DNA of 64,000 bases from Riemerella anatipestifer (lineage in GTDB: Bacteria > Bacteroidota > Bacteroidia > Flavobacteriales > Weeksellaceae), in the NCBI RefSeq assembly GCF_035666175.1, contig NZ_CP142016.1, positions 1,984,001 through 2,048,000 of the forward strand, given 5' to 3'. How positions within the stretch are numbered: position 1 is the stretch's first letter; every line of letters begins with the position of its first letter. Of the stretch, positions 36,155 to 45,757 are shown one piece after another. The translations under genes were made by a program, and so were the position numbers. The notes beneath the pieces were generated by a model that searched no databases, had not been told where the DNA came from, and saw nothing but the letters and a program-made list of their open reading frames with translations.

Positions 36155-37668
36155 ATGGAGTATTTTGTATTCGTCGTAGTCCTACTTTTTGTACTAGCCA
36201 TCGCAGATTTAATTGTGGGTGTAAGTAATGATGCTGTTAATTTTCTTAATTCAGCCATAGGTTCCAAAGCCGCTCCCTATAAAACCATTATTATCACAGC
36301 TATCATTGGTGTAATTTTAGGCTCTGTATTTTCTAGCGGTATTATGGAAATCGCTAGGAAAGGTATATTCTATCCCCAATATTTTACTTTTGATATTATA
36401 CTCATTGTTTTCTTAGCAGTAATGCTGACAGATATCATACTATTAGATATTTTTAACAGCTTAGGACTTCCCACCTCTACTACTGTTTCTATTGTGTTTG
36501 AGCTCTTAGGAGCATCACTAATCAGTGGTATTTTGTTTTCTATGGCTAAAGACGATAAGTTAAGCGAAGTAGGCAAATACATTAACTTTGAAAGTACCTC
36601 TAATATTGTTTCAGGTATATTTCTATCCATATTGATTGCCTTTACTGCAGGTGTGGTTATACAGTACTTATGTAGATTATTATTTACCTTCCAATATGAA
36701 ACCAAATTAGAGAAATATGGTGCTTTGTATTCGGGAGCTGGGATTACTTCTATTGTATACTTTCTTCTCATAAAAGGGCTCAAAGGCACCACTATCATCA
36801 GTTCAGAATCTAGAGATTTCATAAATAATCATACTTGGGCTATATTGGGGGCTATATTTTTAATAGCTACTATTATCTTATTCTTACTACAAAAACAATA
36901 TAAAATAAATCCTCTTAAGGTAGTGTTTTAGCAGGCACTTTTTCTCTTGCTATGGCCTTTGCTGGGAATGATTTAGTGAACTTTATAGGGGTTCCTATCA
37001 CAGGTTTTTTAGCCTTTAATCATTGGAAAGAAACAGGAATCCCAGCCAACGAGCTTTATCAAGACTATCTAGCCAGTAACGATATTATTGTACCCAATTA
37101 TATGCTTATTATTGCAGGAATAGTTATGGGACTTACGGTGTGGCTAAGTGCTAAGGCTAAAAAGGTTACAGAAACGGAAGTCAATTTGGGAAGACAAGAT
37201 GAAGGTGATGAAAAGTTTAAACCCAATGCTATTTCAAGAAATATTGTTAATTCATCTTTAGTTTTAGGTAATATTTTCAGTATCATCATTCCTACTTCTA
37301 TTACGAAACGCTACAACAAAAGTTTTGAAAAAAGCAAGATAGAAGAAGCCACTATTGTACAAGAGCCACCAGCATTTGATTTGGTGAGAGCTGCTACTAA
37401 TCTAGTAGTTGCTTCCATACTTATCGCTTGGGCTACCTCTATGAAGCTACCTCTATCCACCACCTATGTATCTTTTATGGTGGCTATGGGGTCTTCTTTG
37501 GCGGATAAAGCGTGGGGAAGAGAGTCGGCTGTTTATAGAGTTGCAGGAGTATTATCAGTAATTGGAGGTTGGTTTATCACTGCATTCATTGCCTTTACAG
37601 TATCTGCTTTATTCGCTTTTATTCTTTATAAAGGTGGAGAAATAGGTACATATATATTAGTTGCTTTA
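36155..37668 (+). pseudogene. N-terminal part of a split PiT-type phosphate transporter
   Basis: Membrane-spanning portion of a PiT-family inorganic phosphate symporter. Both family signature repeats are present: VGVSNDAVNFLNSAIGSKAA near the start, and AMAFAGNDLVNFIGVPITGF in the second half. A frame break separates them at the T-run 36926-36929 (four T; five would read ...KVVFLAGTFSLAMAFAGND). The reading then continues to ...GTYILVAL, where ISRa1 copy 5 interrupts it. The C-terminal remainder is at 24630-25376 on the opposite strand, separated by the IS-mediated inversion. With three single-base homopolymer corrections and one target copy removed, the original gene encodes 751 residues. 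Confidence 0.88.
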
Positions 37669-38648
37669 ACCCGTTGTGCATTATGAAATGAAAAAAACAA
37701 GAGTTGTTTATTAGACTGAAAATCAGTATATTGTTTTTGCTATAAAACGGTATAAATGAACAACTTAGAGCAAATATATGAAAGAATTTTGGAAGTTTTA
37801 GGACTTTTTTCAGAAAATCAACTGATTAGTTATCAGAGAAGAACACCTAAAATGAGCGATTTAGAAGTCATAAGTCTTAATATTACTGCTGAATACTTGA
37901 GTATTGATAGCGAATTACAGTTATTTAGAAAATTGCCAAACTCTCTGATAAACAAAATTGAAAGAAGTGTTTACAATAAGCGAAAACGAAGACTATCCCT
38001 ACAAACAGAGCAAATTAGACAGCGTATTTCGATGGAGTTCAATGAGTTTGAAGATATTTTTATCGTTGATAGCATGCCAATGAAAGTTTGTGAAAACGCT
38101 CGTTCTACTCGTTCAAAAATTTGTAAAGAGCAATCCTATTCTTCACCAACATATGGTTATTGTGCTTCACAGAAATTATATTTCTATGGCTATAAACTAC
38201 ACGCAGTATGTTCTTTAAATGGTGTGATTAAGAATTTTGATATAAGCCCTGCATCCGTTCACGACATCCACTATTTAAAAGATATTGGTGAGCAAATGCG
38301 AAACTGTACTTTAATTGGAGATAGAGGCTATTTATCAGCAAAAGTTCAAATAGATTTATTTAACTATGCTAATATTAAATTAGATACACCAATGAGAAGT
38401 AATCAGAAAGATTATATTCCTCAATTTTCATTGTACAAGAAAAAGCGAAAACGAATTGAGACATTTTTCTCTCAACTTTGCGACCAATTTATGATTAAAA
38501 GAAACAATGCTAAAACTTTTGAAGGCTTTAAAACAAGGATAATCAGTAAAATAACCGCCGCAACGGTTATTCAATATATCAATAAATTTATCTTCCAAAG
38601 AAAATTAAATCATCTAAAAATCAGTATTATTTAAAATGCACAACGAGT
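37669..38648 (+). mobile_element. ISRa1-like IS982-family element, copy 5 (inversion breakpoint)
   Basis: Complete 980-bp element whose two flanks differ: TTGCTTTA on the left (37661-37668), TCTAGAA on the right (38649-38655). The left flank matches, inverted, the left flank of copy 4, and the right flank matches, inverted, the right flank of copy 4. It is the second edge of the inverted block. Confidence 0.95.
37756..38634 (+). CDS. IS982-family transposase (copy 5)
   Basis: Intact 292-residue DDE transposase with D105, D189 and E235. Diagnostic residues L4, I177, T236 and N251: the N-terminal state matches copies 3 and 4, the rest matches copies 6-8, as expected for a mosaic left by recombination between elements. 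Confidence 0.95.
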   Translation: MNNLEQIYERILEVLGLFSENQLISYQRRTPKMSDLEVISLNITAEYLSIDSELQLFRKLPNSLINKIERSVYNKRKRRLSLQTEQIRQRISMEFNEFEDIFIVDSMPMKVCENARSTRSKICKEQSYSSPTYGYCASQKLYFYGYKLHAVCSLNGVIKNFDISPASVHDIHYLKDIGEQMRNCTLIGDRGYLSAKVQIDLFNYANIKLDTPMRSNQKDYIPQFSLYKKKRKRIETFFSQLCDQFMIKRNNAKTFEGFKTRIISKITAATVIQYINKFIFQRKLNHLKISII

Positions 38649-38672
38649 TCTAGAAGTATTTATTTTAATCAA

Positions 38673-38707
38673 AAAATCACTTGAGGAATGTATCTTCAAG
38701 TGATTTT
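38673..38707. terminator. Terminator hairpin before the GlmU-like gene 3' end
   Basis: AAAATCACTTGA pairs perfectly with TCAAGTGATTTT (12 bp). The symmetrical A and T runs let it act on both strands; it ends the minus-strand GlmU-like gene and, before the inversion, probably the fibre-like gene. Confidence 0.85.
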
Positions 38708-38740
38708 CATTTTATATAAAAGAGATATTAAATAGTTTGC

Positions 38741-39901
38741 CTAGTAATTTTCGTAAATCCATTTAAGGATATTTTGGTCGTCTTCGGAGAAGGCTACATT
38801 TCGTCTTTGCATTACTTTCTCGGCAACTTCATAGGCTTTTTTTAGATTAAATTTTTCATCTCCTCTTTGTCCGCCCCAGCTAAAGTTTTCTACTAAGTTA
38901 GGTGGGAATCCACTTTTAAAAATATTAGCCGCCACGCCCACAATAGTCCCAGTGTTAAGCTGGGTATTGATAGCCGTTTTTGAGTGGTCGCCCATAATCA
39001 GTCCACAGAATTGCAGTCCGCTATCTTCAAATTTCTTAGACTGGTAGTTCCACAGCTTTACAGTAGCGTAGTTGTTTTTTAAGTTAGAGGAGTTGGTATC
39101 CGCTCCAAAATTACACCATTCTCCCACCACGGAGTTGCCTAAGAAACCATCGTGTCCTTTATTAGAATATCCAAAGAAAATAATGTTGTTTACCTCGCCA
39201 CCTATTTTACAATAAGGTCCGATAGTAGTAGCACCGTAGATTTTAGCACCGAGGTTGAAAATAGCATTATTACACAAAGTAATAGGGCCTCTTAGATTAC
39301 AGCCTTCCATTACTTCTGCATTTTTTCCAATGTATATTTTCCCTTTTTGGCAGTTGATGGTAGCGTATTCTATACTCGCACCTTCTTCTATAAAAAGATT
39401 TTCTGGGTCGCCTAAAAAGCCGTTGGTTTCAGAAAGAGGTTGAGAGGTTTTTCCTTTGGTGATGAGTTCAAAGTCAAAATCTATCGCTTTATCGTTGAAT
39501 GCAAACAAATCAGACGGTCTTTTAAAAAAGGTAAGAGGTTCTGTAATATCCGTCATTTTCTCTATTTGCTTTAGAGAGAAATCTTTCATATTTACTCTTG
39601 CTGCTATCAGCTCATCTTCGTAAACGAGAGCCTCACCAAGTTTAAGGTCTTTAATTTGGTTCAGTACATTTTCTGTAGGGATAAAGTTAGGAACTAAAAA
39701 AAGACTCTCTTCGGCCTGTGGCTTTGGGAATTTATTTTGTAAATAGTCTTCTGTAATATAAGCGGTGTGCTGAATGTCAAGTAGCTTTTGCCATCTTTCA
39801 GAAAAGGTAAGTATGCCGCACCTCATTTCAGCGATAGGTCTAGTAAAGGTAAGTGGGAGGAAATTTCCCCAGTATTGGGCATCAGAAAATACAATTTGCA
39901 T
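38741..39901 (-). CDS. GlmU-like sugar nucleotidyltransferase/acyltransferase family protein
   Basis: A 386-residue protein of the Bacteroidetes group that resembles a shortened GlmU. The N-terminal domain begins MQIVFSDAQYWGNFLPLTFTRPIAEMRCGILTFSERW. The C-terminal half is a left-handed beta-helix of hexapeptide repeats (KIYIGKNAEVMEGCNLRGPITLCNNAIFNLGAKIYG, then SVVGEWCNFGADTNSSNLKNNYATVKLW). The reaction is not established; it is not assumed to be the true GlmU. Transcribed toward copy 5. Confidence 0.8.
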   Translation of the reverse strand: MQIVFSDAQYWGNFLPLTFTRPIAEMRCGILTFSERWQKLLDIQHTAYITEDYLQNKFPKPQAEESLFLVPNFIPTENVLNQIKDLKLGEALVYEDELIAARVNMKDFSLKQIEKMTDITEPLTFFKRPSDLFAFNDKAIDFDFELITKGKTSQPLSETNGFLGDPENLFIEEGASIEYATINCQKGKIYIGKNAEVMEGCNLRGPITLCNNAIFNLGAKIYGATTIGPYCKIGGEVNNIIFFGYSNKGHDGFLGNSVVGEWCNFGADTNSSNLKNNYATVKLWNYQSKKFEDSGLQFCGLIMGDHSKTAINTQLNTGTIVGVAANIFKSGFPPNLVENFSWGGQRGDEKFNLKKAYEVAEKVMQRRNVAFSEDDQNILKWIYENY

Positions 39902-39938
39902 AGAATTAAAATTTTAATGATGGGCTAATTTAACTAAA

Positions 39939-39971
39939 AAAACCTTCCTAAATCAAATCTAGGAAGGTTTT
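39939..39971 (-). terminator. Terminator after rpmE
   Basis: AAAACCTTCCTA and TAGGAAGGTTTT form a perfect 12-bp stem with A and T runs on both sides. Confidence 0.85.
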
Positions 39972-39992
39972 AAAATATGTTTTGACAAAAAA

Positions 39993-40247
39993 TTAGTTTT
40001 TAGCGAATTTTTTGTACTTGTTCATAAACTTATCTACTCTACCAGCAGTATCTACTAATTTTACTTTACCAGTGTAGAATGGGTGAGAAGTAGAAGAAAT
40101 TTCCATTTTGATTAGTGGATATTCTTGACCTTCGTACTCGATAGTGTCCTTAGTTTCTGCAGTAGATTTGCAAAGAAACATTTCATCGTTACTCATATCT
40201 TTGAAAACAACTAATCTATAGTTTTCAGGGTGGATTCCTTTTTTCAT
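39993..40247 (-). CDS. rpmE: 50S ribosomal protein L31, type B
   Basis: Ribosomal large-subunit protein of 84 residues. [30 protein letters not shown] and the end [30 protein letters not shown] are the L31 type B signature. It lacks the CxxC zinc pair of type A L31, so it is the zinc-independent form. It has a canonical promoter and a strong terminator and is a single-gene unit. Confidence 0.95.
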   Translation of the reverse strand: MKKGIHPENYRLVVFKDMSNDEMFLCKSTAETKDTIEYEGQEYPLIKMEISSTSHPFYTGKVKLVDTAGRVDKFMNKYKKFAKN

Positions 40248-40331
40248 TGTGATGATTTTTTAACTTTTTAATTTAATTTTAATAACTAAGCGGTGTAATG
40301 GCGTCGCTTTTTTACTATAAATTTTAGACTG

Positions 40332-40362
40332 CAAAAATAGAGTTTTTTTTTAATTCTGCAAA
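40332..40362 (-). promoter_or_regulatory. Canonical promoter for rpmE (TTTG-N19-TATTTTTG, minus strand)
   Basis: On the minus strand TTTG (40359-40362) is followed after exactly 19 bases by TATTTTTG (40332-40339). It would give a leader of roughly 75 bases containing a more GC-rich stretch (40290-40310), a possible site for ribosomal-protein feedback. Confidence 0.75.
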
Positions 40363-40385
40363 AACTTTTTTAGAATAAAAATTTC

Positions 40386-40393
40386 TATCTTTG
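40386..40393 (+). promoter_or_regulatory. -7 element TATCTTTG for the beta-helix lipoprotein gene
   Basis: Perfect TAnnTTTG match 23 bases before the ATG; it is back to back with the rpmE promoter. Confidence 0.6.
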
Positions 40394-40415
40394 AAAGGCT
40401 TAAATATAAAACGAA

Positions 40416-41807
40416 ATGAAATCAATCCTAGGAGGTATTGTTCTGTTAATGAGTTTGTTTTTAGTTTCTTGTAGACAAGAGATTGCTTTTGAAGCACCTT
40501 CTTTACCGTTGAGATTTTCTAAGGATACTTTAGTTTTAGATACCGTTTATCATAACACTCGTTCAGAAACCTATGCTATAAAGGTCTATAACGATGAGGA
40601 TGAAGATGTTAAAATACCTAGAATCCATTTAGAAAAAGGCGGTGCCTCTCCGTACCGTATCAATGTAGATGGCAAGGCAGGGACTGATTTTGCAGATGTG
40701 GTGCTTCGTAGAAAAGACAGCCTTTATATCTTCGTGGAAATAGCTCCTGTGGCAACTACCACGGAAATGGTGGTGGAAGACCAAATTTTGTTTGGTAAGA
40801 ATGATAATCAAAAGGTAACGCTACTTTCCGTAGTGCAAGACGCGGAGTTTTTTGTTTCAACTAAAGATAATCCTAAAATAATTACAGAAAACACGACTTG
40901 GAACTCTACTAAGGCTAAAATTATTTACGGAACTTTACAACTTGCAGAAGGCAAAACGCTCACGATAGAAGAAGGGACTAAAGTCTATTTTTATAAAAAC
41001 TCGGGACTAAAGATTGCTAAAAATTCCGAGCTGAACATCAATGGCGCTTTCCAAAAGGAAGTTATTATGAGAGGGCATAGGAACGAGGTGAGATACGATA
41101 CTATTCCTGCAAATTGGGGGGGGATAGTGCTAGAACAAGGAGCAAGAGCTAATATAAACTACGCTAAAATATTCGGTGGAAACACAGGGATTGAAGCCAA
41201 CCATGCCGAAGTAAGTTTAAAAAATACCATTATCCATACTTTCCAAGATTATGGGATTAAAGGGATTAACGCTACGGTAAATGCAGAAAACTTAGTGATT
41301 AACAACTGTGGCTCGGCTAATATAGGTATCTTTAAAGGTGGAACTTACGATTTGCTACACGCAACATTGGCTAATTATTTCTCATTAAAATCTGTTTACA
41401 CGCCTTTGGGCATAGAGGCTTATAACGAATGGACGGACGCAAACGGTCAAAAAGTATATGCGCCACTAAATCTTCAACTCAAAAACACTATTGTTTACGG
41501 AAGGTCAAATAATGCTATAGTTTTAAAGCCTACTATAGGGCAAGTTTTTGATTATTCTTTCCAAAATTCGTTGGTTAAATATGGTTCGGATTCGGGTTAT
41601 ACTTGGGACGGTAATGCATCGGTGGTTAATTCTATAAAGAATGAAGACCCTCTTTTTGTAAATTATTTCACCTCAAAAATGAATCTAAGATTACAAGATA
41701 AATCACCTGCAAAAGGTAATGCCAATCTCACTTCGGCTCAGAAAGCACCAAAAGATATTACACAAGTATCGAGAACCAACACCCCAAGTATAGGGGCATA
41801 TCAATAA
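40416..41807 (+). CDS. Lipoprotein with a predicted right-handed beta-helix
   Basis: A 463-residue exported lipoprotein (signal peptide ending LVSC, Cys19). The middle is a series of Asn- and Gly-rich rungs (LQLAEGKTLTIEEGTKVYFYKNSGLKIAKNSELNINGAF, NINYAKIFGGNTGIEANHAEVSLKNTIIHTF), the pattern of parallel beta-helix proteins. It ends LRLQDKSPAKGNANLTS...SIGAYQ, a frequent ending in such surface proteins. Function unknown; the partner genes downstream (MazG-like, aroA) appear unrelated. Confidence 0.78.
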   Translation: MKSILGGIVLLMSLFLVSCRQEIAFEAPSLPLRFSKDTLVLDTVYHNTRSETYAIKVYNDEDEDVKIPRIHLEKGGASPYRINVDGKAGTDFADVVLRRKDSLYIFVEIAPVATTTEMVVEDQILFGKNDNQKVTLLSVVQDAEFFVSTKDNPKIITENTTWNSTKAKIIYGTLQLAEGKTLTIEEGTKVYFYKNSGLKIAKNSELNINGAFQKEVIMRGHRNEVRYDTIPANWGGIVLEQGARANINYAKIFGGNTGIEANHAEVSLKNTIIHTFQDYGIKGINATVNAENLVINNCGSANIGIFKGGTYDLLHATLANYFSLKSVYTPLGIEAYNEWTDANGQKVYAPLNLQLKNTIVYGRSNNAIVLKPTIGQVFDYSFQNSLVKYGSDSGYTWDGNASVVNSIKNEDPLFVNYFTSKMNLRLQDKSPAKGNANLTSAQKAPKDITQVSRTNTPSIGAYQ

Positions 41808-41819
41808 TTAATATTCAAA

Positions 41820-42152
41820 ATGGCTGAAATTCAACAATTACAGAATCAAGTAGATGAATGGATAAAGACCGTGGGTGTTCGTTATTTTAATGAATTAACG
41901 AATATGGCTATCTTATCCGAAGAGGTGGGCGAAGTGGCAAGGATTATCGCAAGGCGATACGGAGAGCAAAGCGAAAAAGAAACAGATAAAACTAAAGATT
42001 TGGGTGAAGAATTGGCAGATGTACTTTTTGTAACACTTTGTTTAGCTAACCAAACGGGAGTAGACTTGCAATCGGCATTTGATAAGAAGATGAAGCTAAA
42101 AACCGAACGAGATGCCGAAAGGCATGCCAATAATGAAAAGCTGAAAAAATAG
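41820..42152 (+). CDS. MazG-like nucleotide pyrophosphohydrolase
   Basis: All-alpha NTP pyrophosphatase of 110 residues. The metal-binding motifs EEVGEVARIIARR and GEELADVLFVTLCLANQTGVDL give the EExxE...ExxD pattern of the MazG/dUTPase-like group. Likely a house-cleaning enzyme acting on non-canonical nucleotides; the exact substrate is unknown. One base separates its stop from aroA. Confidence 0.88.
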   Translation: MAEIQQLQNQVDEWIKTVGVRYFNELTNMAILSEEVGEVARIIARRYGEQSEKETDKTKDLGEELADVLFVTLCLANQTGVDLQSAFDKKMKLKTERDAERHANNEKLKK

Positions 42153-42153
42153 A

Positions 42154-43386
42154 ATGGAGCACCTTTATTTAAAACAATCGGAGCTTTTGGGTAACCAAAC
42201 CATCAGTATATCAGGTTCTAAAAGCGAATCTAACCGACTTTTGATATTGCAAAGATTACTGGGAGATTTGCAGATTAACAACCTTTCTAACGCTCAAGAT
42301 ACTCAGCTTTTACAAAAGGCTTTGTATTCTAATGATGAGGTAATAGATATTCATCACGCGGGGACGGCAATGCGTTTTTTAACTTCTTACTTTGCTATCC
42401 AAGAAGGAAGAACTACCATATTGACAGGTTCAGACAGAATGAAACAACGTCCTATTGCTCCACTTGTGGAGGCTTTAAAGAGTTTGGGGGCAGAAATCAC
42501 TTATCTTGAACAGGAAGGCTGTCCACCATTAAAAATTGTAGGGAAGAAACTATATAAGAATGAAGTTTCTATTTCGGCAGAGGTTTCGTCTCAGTTTATC
42601 AGTTCGTTGTTATTGGTAGCTGGTTTTTTAGAAAAAGGGTTGAAAATAACTTTACTTGGAAACATCACTTCTCGTCCTTATTTAGAAATGACTTTAAAGA
42701 TGCTTTCTGATTTAGGCATTGAAACCGCATTTAAAGGTCAGACTATCGAAGTTAAACCATTAAAAAAAGAACTTGCAATAGACAACAAGGAATATACGGT
42801 AGAAAGCGACTGGAGTTCGGCGTCTTATTTTTATTCATTGGTGGCTATTGGGAAGAAGCAGTTGGCTTTAGAAAGTTTTAAGGAAGCATCTATGCAGGGC
42901 GATAAGGCTTTAGTAAAGATTTATAGGGACTTTTTTGGAGTAGAAACTCAATTTCAAGATGGAGAACGTTTAGCTTTAATTCCTATAAAAGATTTTAAAC
43001 AGCTCGAAAAAATCAATTTGAATATGAATGACTGTCCTGATATTGCTCAAACCGTTTGTGTAACGGCAGCGGTATTAGGTCTTCATTTTGAAATTGAAGG
43101 TTTAGCTACACTTAAGGTAAAGGAAACGGATAGGCTAGTCGCTCTTAAAAACGAACTTTTAAAGATAGGCTTAGAAACGGAAATCACTGAAGACTCCATC
43201 AAAAGTGTGAGGTTTTTCCATGTGGAAGAAATATCTTGTATTAAAACCTATCACGACCATCGTATGGCGATGAGTTTTGCACCGTATGCGTTGGTGGGTG
43301 ATATACAAATAGAAGACCCAAGTGTAGTAGAAAAATCGTACCCTTATTTTTGGGACGATTTTAAAACATTATCAAAAGAAATATAA
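42154..43386 (+). CDS. aroA: 3-phosphoshikimate 1-carboxyvinyltransferase (EPSP synthase)
   Basis: Condenses shikimate-3-phosphate with phosphoenolpyruvate in aromatic amino acid synthesis. Readable motifs are ISGSKSESNRLLILQ, HAGTAMRFLTSYFA, the catalytic region VESDWSSASYFYSLVA, LKVKETDRLVALKNEL and YHDHRMAMSFAPYAL. At 410 residues it is a little shorter than the 425-430 typical of proteobacteria, as is usual in Bacteroidetes. Confidence 0.94.
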   Translation: MEHLYLKQSELLGNQTISISGSKSESNRLLILQRLLGDLQINNLSNAQDTQLLQKALYSNDEVIDIHHAGTAMRFLTSYFAIQEGRTTILTGSDRMKQRPIAPLVEALKSLGAEITYLEQEGCPPLKIVGKKLYKNEVSISAEVSSQFISSLLLVAGFLEKGLKITLLGNITSRPYLEMTLKMLSDLGIETAFKGQTIEVKPLKKELAIDNKEYTVESDWSSASYFYSLVAIGKKQLALESFKEASMQGDKALVKIYRDFFGVETQFQDGERLALIPIKDFKQLEKINLNMNDCPDIAQTVCVTAAVLGLHFEIEGLATLKVKETDRLVALKNELLKIGLETEITEDSIKSVRFFHVEEISCIKTYHDHRMAMSFAPYALVGDIQIEDPSVVEKSYPYFWDDFKTLSKEI

Positions 43387-43390
43387 AAGT

Positions 43391-44191
43391 ATGACGAAGC
43401 ATAAAGTTATGGTAATTACAGGAACTTCTACTGGGATAGGGTTCTGTTTAGCAGAATATTTTGGCAAGAAAGGCTATGCCGTTTACGGGTTGAGTAGAAA
43501 AACAGTAGAGAGCCCTTACTTTACTTCCATTGCCACAGACATTACCGAAAACGCACAAGTTAAATCAGCTATAAATCACATCTTATCAAAAGAAAAAGCG
43601 ATAGATATTCTCATCAACAATGCGGGTATGGGTATGGTAGGAGCGGTAGAAGATGCGTCCAAAGAAGATATACATAAACTCTTTAATCTTAATTTGGTGG
43701 GAGCGGTTCAGATGATGACTGCAGTAATGCCAAGTATGAGAGAACAAAAGGAAGGTGCTATCATCAATATTTCTAGTATAGGGAGCGAGATGGGTTTACC
43801 TTTTAGAGGATTTTATTCTGCCTCAAAATCTGCATTAGATAAAGTAACGGAAGCGATGAGGTACGAAGTTTCCGAATGGAGTGTCAAAGTGTGTTCTTTG
43901 CATTTAGGTGACATCAAGACTAATATTGCCAATCACAGAGTACAATCTCAAGTATCAGAGCCGTATAAAAATACTTTCAATAAGGTTCATCAAGTGATGA
44001 ACACCCATGTGGACGAGGGTACAGAGCCTATAAAAGTAGCTGAATATATAGAAAATCTTTTGACTAAAAAACAATGGAAAGCCCACTATTATTTTGGCAA
44101 GTTGGGGCAGAAGATAGGTGTACCTCTAAAATGGCTACTGCCACAAAACTTCTACGAAAAACTGATGAGAAAGTACAATCAGATGGATTAA
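43391..44191 (+). CDS. Short-chain dehydrogenase/reductase
   Basis: NAD(P)-dependent oxidoreductase of the classical SDR fold, 266 residues. The cofactor motif TGTSTGIG is at about residues 9-16, NNAG at about 76-79, the catalytic Ser in INISSIGSEMG and the YxxxK motif in FYSASKSAL. The SRK after the second strand suggests NADP. Substrate unknown. It lies four bases after aroA and ends at a bidirectional terminator. Confidence 0.88.
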   Translation: MTKHKVMVITGTSTGIGFCLAEYFGKKGYAVYGLSRKTVESPYFTSIATDITENAQVKSAINHILSKEKAIDILINNAGMGMVGAVEDASKEDIHKLFNLNLVGAVQMMTAVMPSMREQKEGAIINISSIGSEMGLPFRGFYSASKSALDKVTEAMRYEVSEWSVKVCSLHLGDIKTNIANHRVQSQVSEPYKNTFNKVHQVMNTHVDEGTEPIKVAEYIENLLTKKQWKAHYYFGKLGQKIGVPLKWLLPQNFYEKLMRKYNQMD

Positions 44192-44198
44192 ATAAAAA

Positions 44199-44227
44199 AA
44201 GAGGCATTATAAATTGCCTCTTTTTTA
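44199..44227. terminator. Bidirectional terminator between the SDR and ferredoxin genes
   Basis: AGAGGCA and TGCCTCT pair around an 8-base loop, with A and T runs on the two sides, between convergent genes. Confidence 0.88.
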
Positions 44228-44232
44228 TTTTT

Positions 44233-44562
44233 CTAAGAATACGGAGCTATTTCCACCTCCAAGCCATCTATCTCTTCCGTTATATGGATTTGGCAGCCTA
44301 GACGCGAGTTATCCTTAACATCAAAAGCTTCTGAAAGCATTGCTTCTTCCTCATCACCTTTTTCAGGTAGAGGCACATCATTAAGAACATAAACTTGGCA
44401 AGACGCACACATTGCCATTCCGCCACACACGCCTACAGTACCTTCCTCTGCCAATTCGTAAGCTCTTATCACTTCCATAAGGTTCATAGACATATCCGTG
44501 GGAGCTACTATATCGTGCTGTACACCCTCTCTATCAGTAATTTTTAGTTGAATATCAGCCAT
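44233..44562 (-). CDS. 2Fe-2S ferredoxin (adrenodoxin-like)
   Basis: Electron carrier of 109 residues. The cluster ligands are in GVCGGMAMCASCQVYV and the fourth Cys in NSRLGCQIHITEEIDGLEVEI, giving the C-x5-C-x2-C...C spacing of vertebrate-type/ISC ferredoxins. It starts five bases after the end of the flavoprotein reductase gene, so the two very probably form an electron-transfer pair. Confidence 0.9.
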   Translation of the reverse strand: MADIQLKITDREGVQHDIVAPTDMSMNLMEVIRAYELAEEGTVGVCGGMAMCASCQVYVLNDVPLPEKGDEEEAMLSEAFDVKDNSRLGCQIHITEEIDGLEVEIAPYS

Positions 44563-44567
44563 AATTT

Positions 44568-45620
44568 TTAGTCTATTTTTTTAACAACAGCTTTCTCTGC
44601 CTCTTTTCTACTCCCATCAAACCCATCAACACCACTCACAGTAGTGTATTTTAGTACATATTTCTTACCAGGATTAAGCCTGTTGTAAACGCTTTGGCAC
44701 ATTAAAGTTGCCTCATGGAAGCCACATAAAATCAGTTTTAGTTTACCAGGATAAGTATTGATATCACCAATAGCATAAATTCCTTCTCTATTGGTTTGGT
44801 AGTCTAGAGCGTTATTTACTTTTATAGAGTTTTTCTCTATTTCTAGTCCCCAATCAGCAATAGGACCGAGCTTTGGTGTGAGCCCAAAAAGAGGAATAAA
44901 ATAATCGGTTTCTATTTCCGTTTTCTCACCCTCACGCTCTATCACAATACTTTCTAAAGTGTTAGCACCTTTAAGCTCTACCACTTCTGCAGGTGTAACA
45001 AGGTTAATCTTACCTTGATTTTTCAGCTCTTGTACTTTTTCTACAGAATCTAACGCTCCTCTAAATTCATTTCGTCTGTGCACCAAAGTAACTTCTTTAG
45101 CCACATTAGATAAGAAAATACTCCAATCCAAAGCCGAATCTCCTCCCCCTGCAATTACAATTTTTTTATCTCTAAAGACTTCTGGGTCTTTTACAAAATA
45201 TTCCACACCATTTTCCTCATATTTTTCTAAGTTTTCGAGAAGAGGTTTTCTTGGTTCAAAAGTACCTAATCCTCCTGCTATCGCTACCGCTTTAGCACGG
45301 TGTACCGTTCCTTTATTAGTAATTACTTCAAACCATTCATCATCTATTTTTTCTAGACTTACGGCAGTTTCTGCTAGAGTAAACCCTGGTTGAAATTGTT
45401 TAATCTGTTCCATTAAATTATCCACCAACTCTCCAGCATTTACAGATGGATAGCCTGGTATATCAAAAATAGGTTTCTTAGGATAAAGTTCTGCTAATTG
45501 TCCACCAGGTTGTGGCAAAGCGTCTATGATGTGGCATTTAAGTTTTAATAATCCTGCTTCAAAAACGGCAAAAAGCCCCGTAGGTCCCGCTCCTATAATG
45601 AGTAAATCTGTAGTAATCAT
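44568..45620 (-). CDS. Ferredoxin--NADP+ reductase, thioredoxin-reductase-like type
   Basis: FAD flavoprotein of 350 residues expected to shuttle electrons between NADPH and ferredoxin. FAD-binding motif LLIIGAGPTGLFAVFEAG at the start, NADPH-binding motif IVIAGGGDSALDWSIFL in the middle and the C-terminal FAD motif GIYAIGDINTYPG are seen. The CxxC of true thioredoxin reductases is absent, which with the adjacent ferredoxin gene supports the FNR assignment. Confidence 0.88.
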   Translation of the reverse strand: MITTDLLIIGAGPTGLFAVFEAGLLKLKCHIIDALPQPGGQLAELYPKKPIFDIPGYPSVNAGELVDNLMEQIKQFQPGFTLAETAVSLEKIDDEWFEVITNKGTVHRAKAVAIAGGLGTFEPRKPLLENLEKYEENGVEYFVKDPEVFRDKKIVIAGGGDSALDWSIFLSNVAKEVTLVHRRNEFRGALDSVEKVQELKNQGKINLVTPAEVVELKGANTLESIVIEREGEKTEIETDYFIPLFGLTPKLGPIADWGLEIEKNSIKVNNALDYQTNREGIYAIGDINTYPGKLKLILCGFHEATLMCQSVYNRLNPGKKYVLKYTTVSGVDGFDGSRKEAEKAVVKKID

Positions 45621-45651
45621 AATATGTAAAAAACTTTGGAATTAAATTATA

Positions 45652-45667
45652 TATCTTTGCAAATGTA
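45652..45667. promoter_or_regulatory. Abutting divergent -7 elements
   Basis: TATCTTTG (45652-45659, plus strand, for the DUF3108 gene) directly touches CAAATGTA (45660-45667), which is TACATTTG on the minus strand for the ferredoxin reductase gene. Both fit TAnnTTTG; two polymerases could not bind at once. Confidence 0.55.
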
Positions 45668-45757
45668 CTAATTTTGTTGAAACTATATCGTAACTTTAGT
45701 TATATAAACCATAATGTTATAGGGTGAGTTGGCAAAGTATTTGTAAATTTTAAAAGT

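Noticed and set aside
36370..36822. A 150-codon minus-strand frame opposite the phosphate transporter
   Set aside because: It is antisense to conserved membrane segments with clear family signatures on the plus strand.
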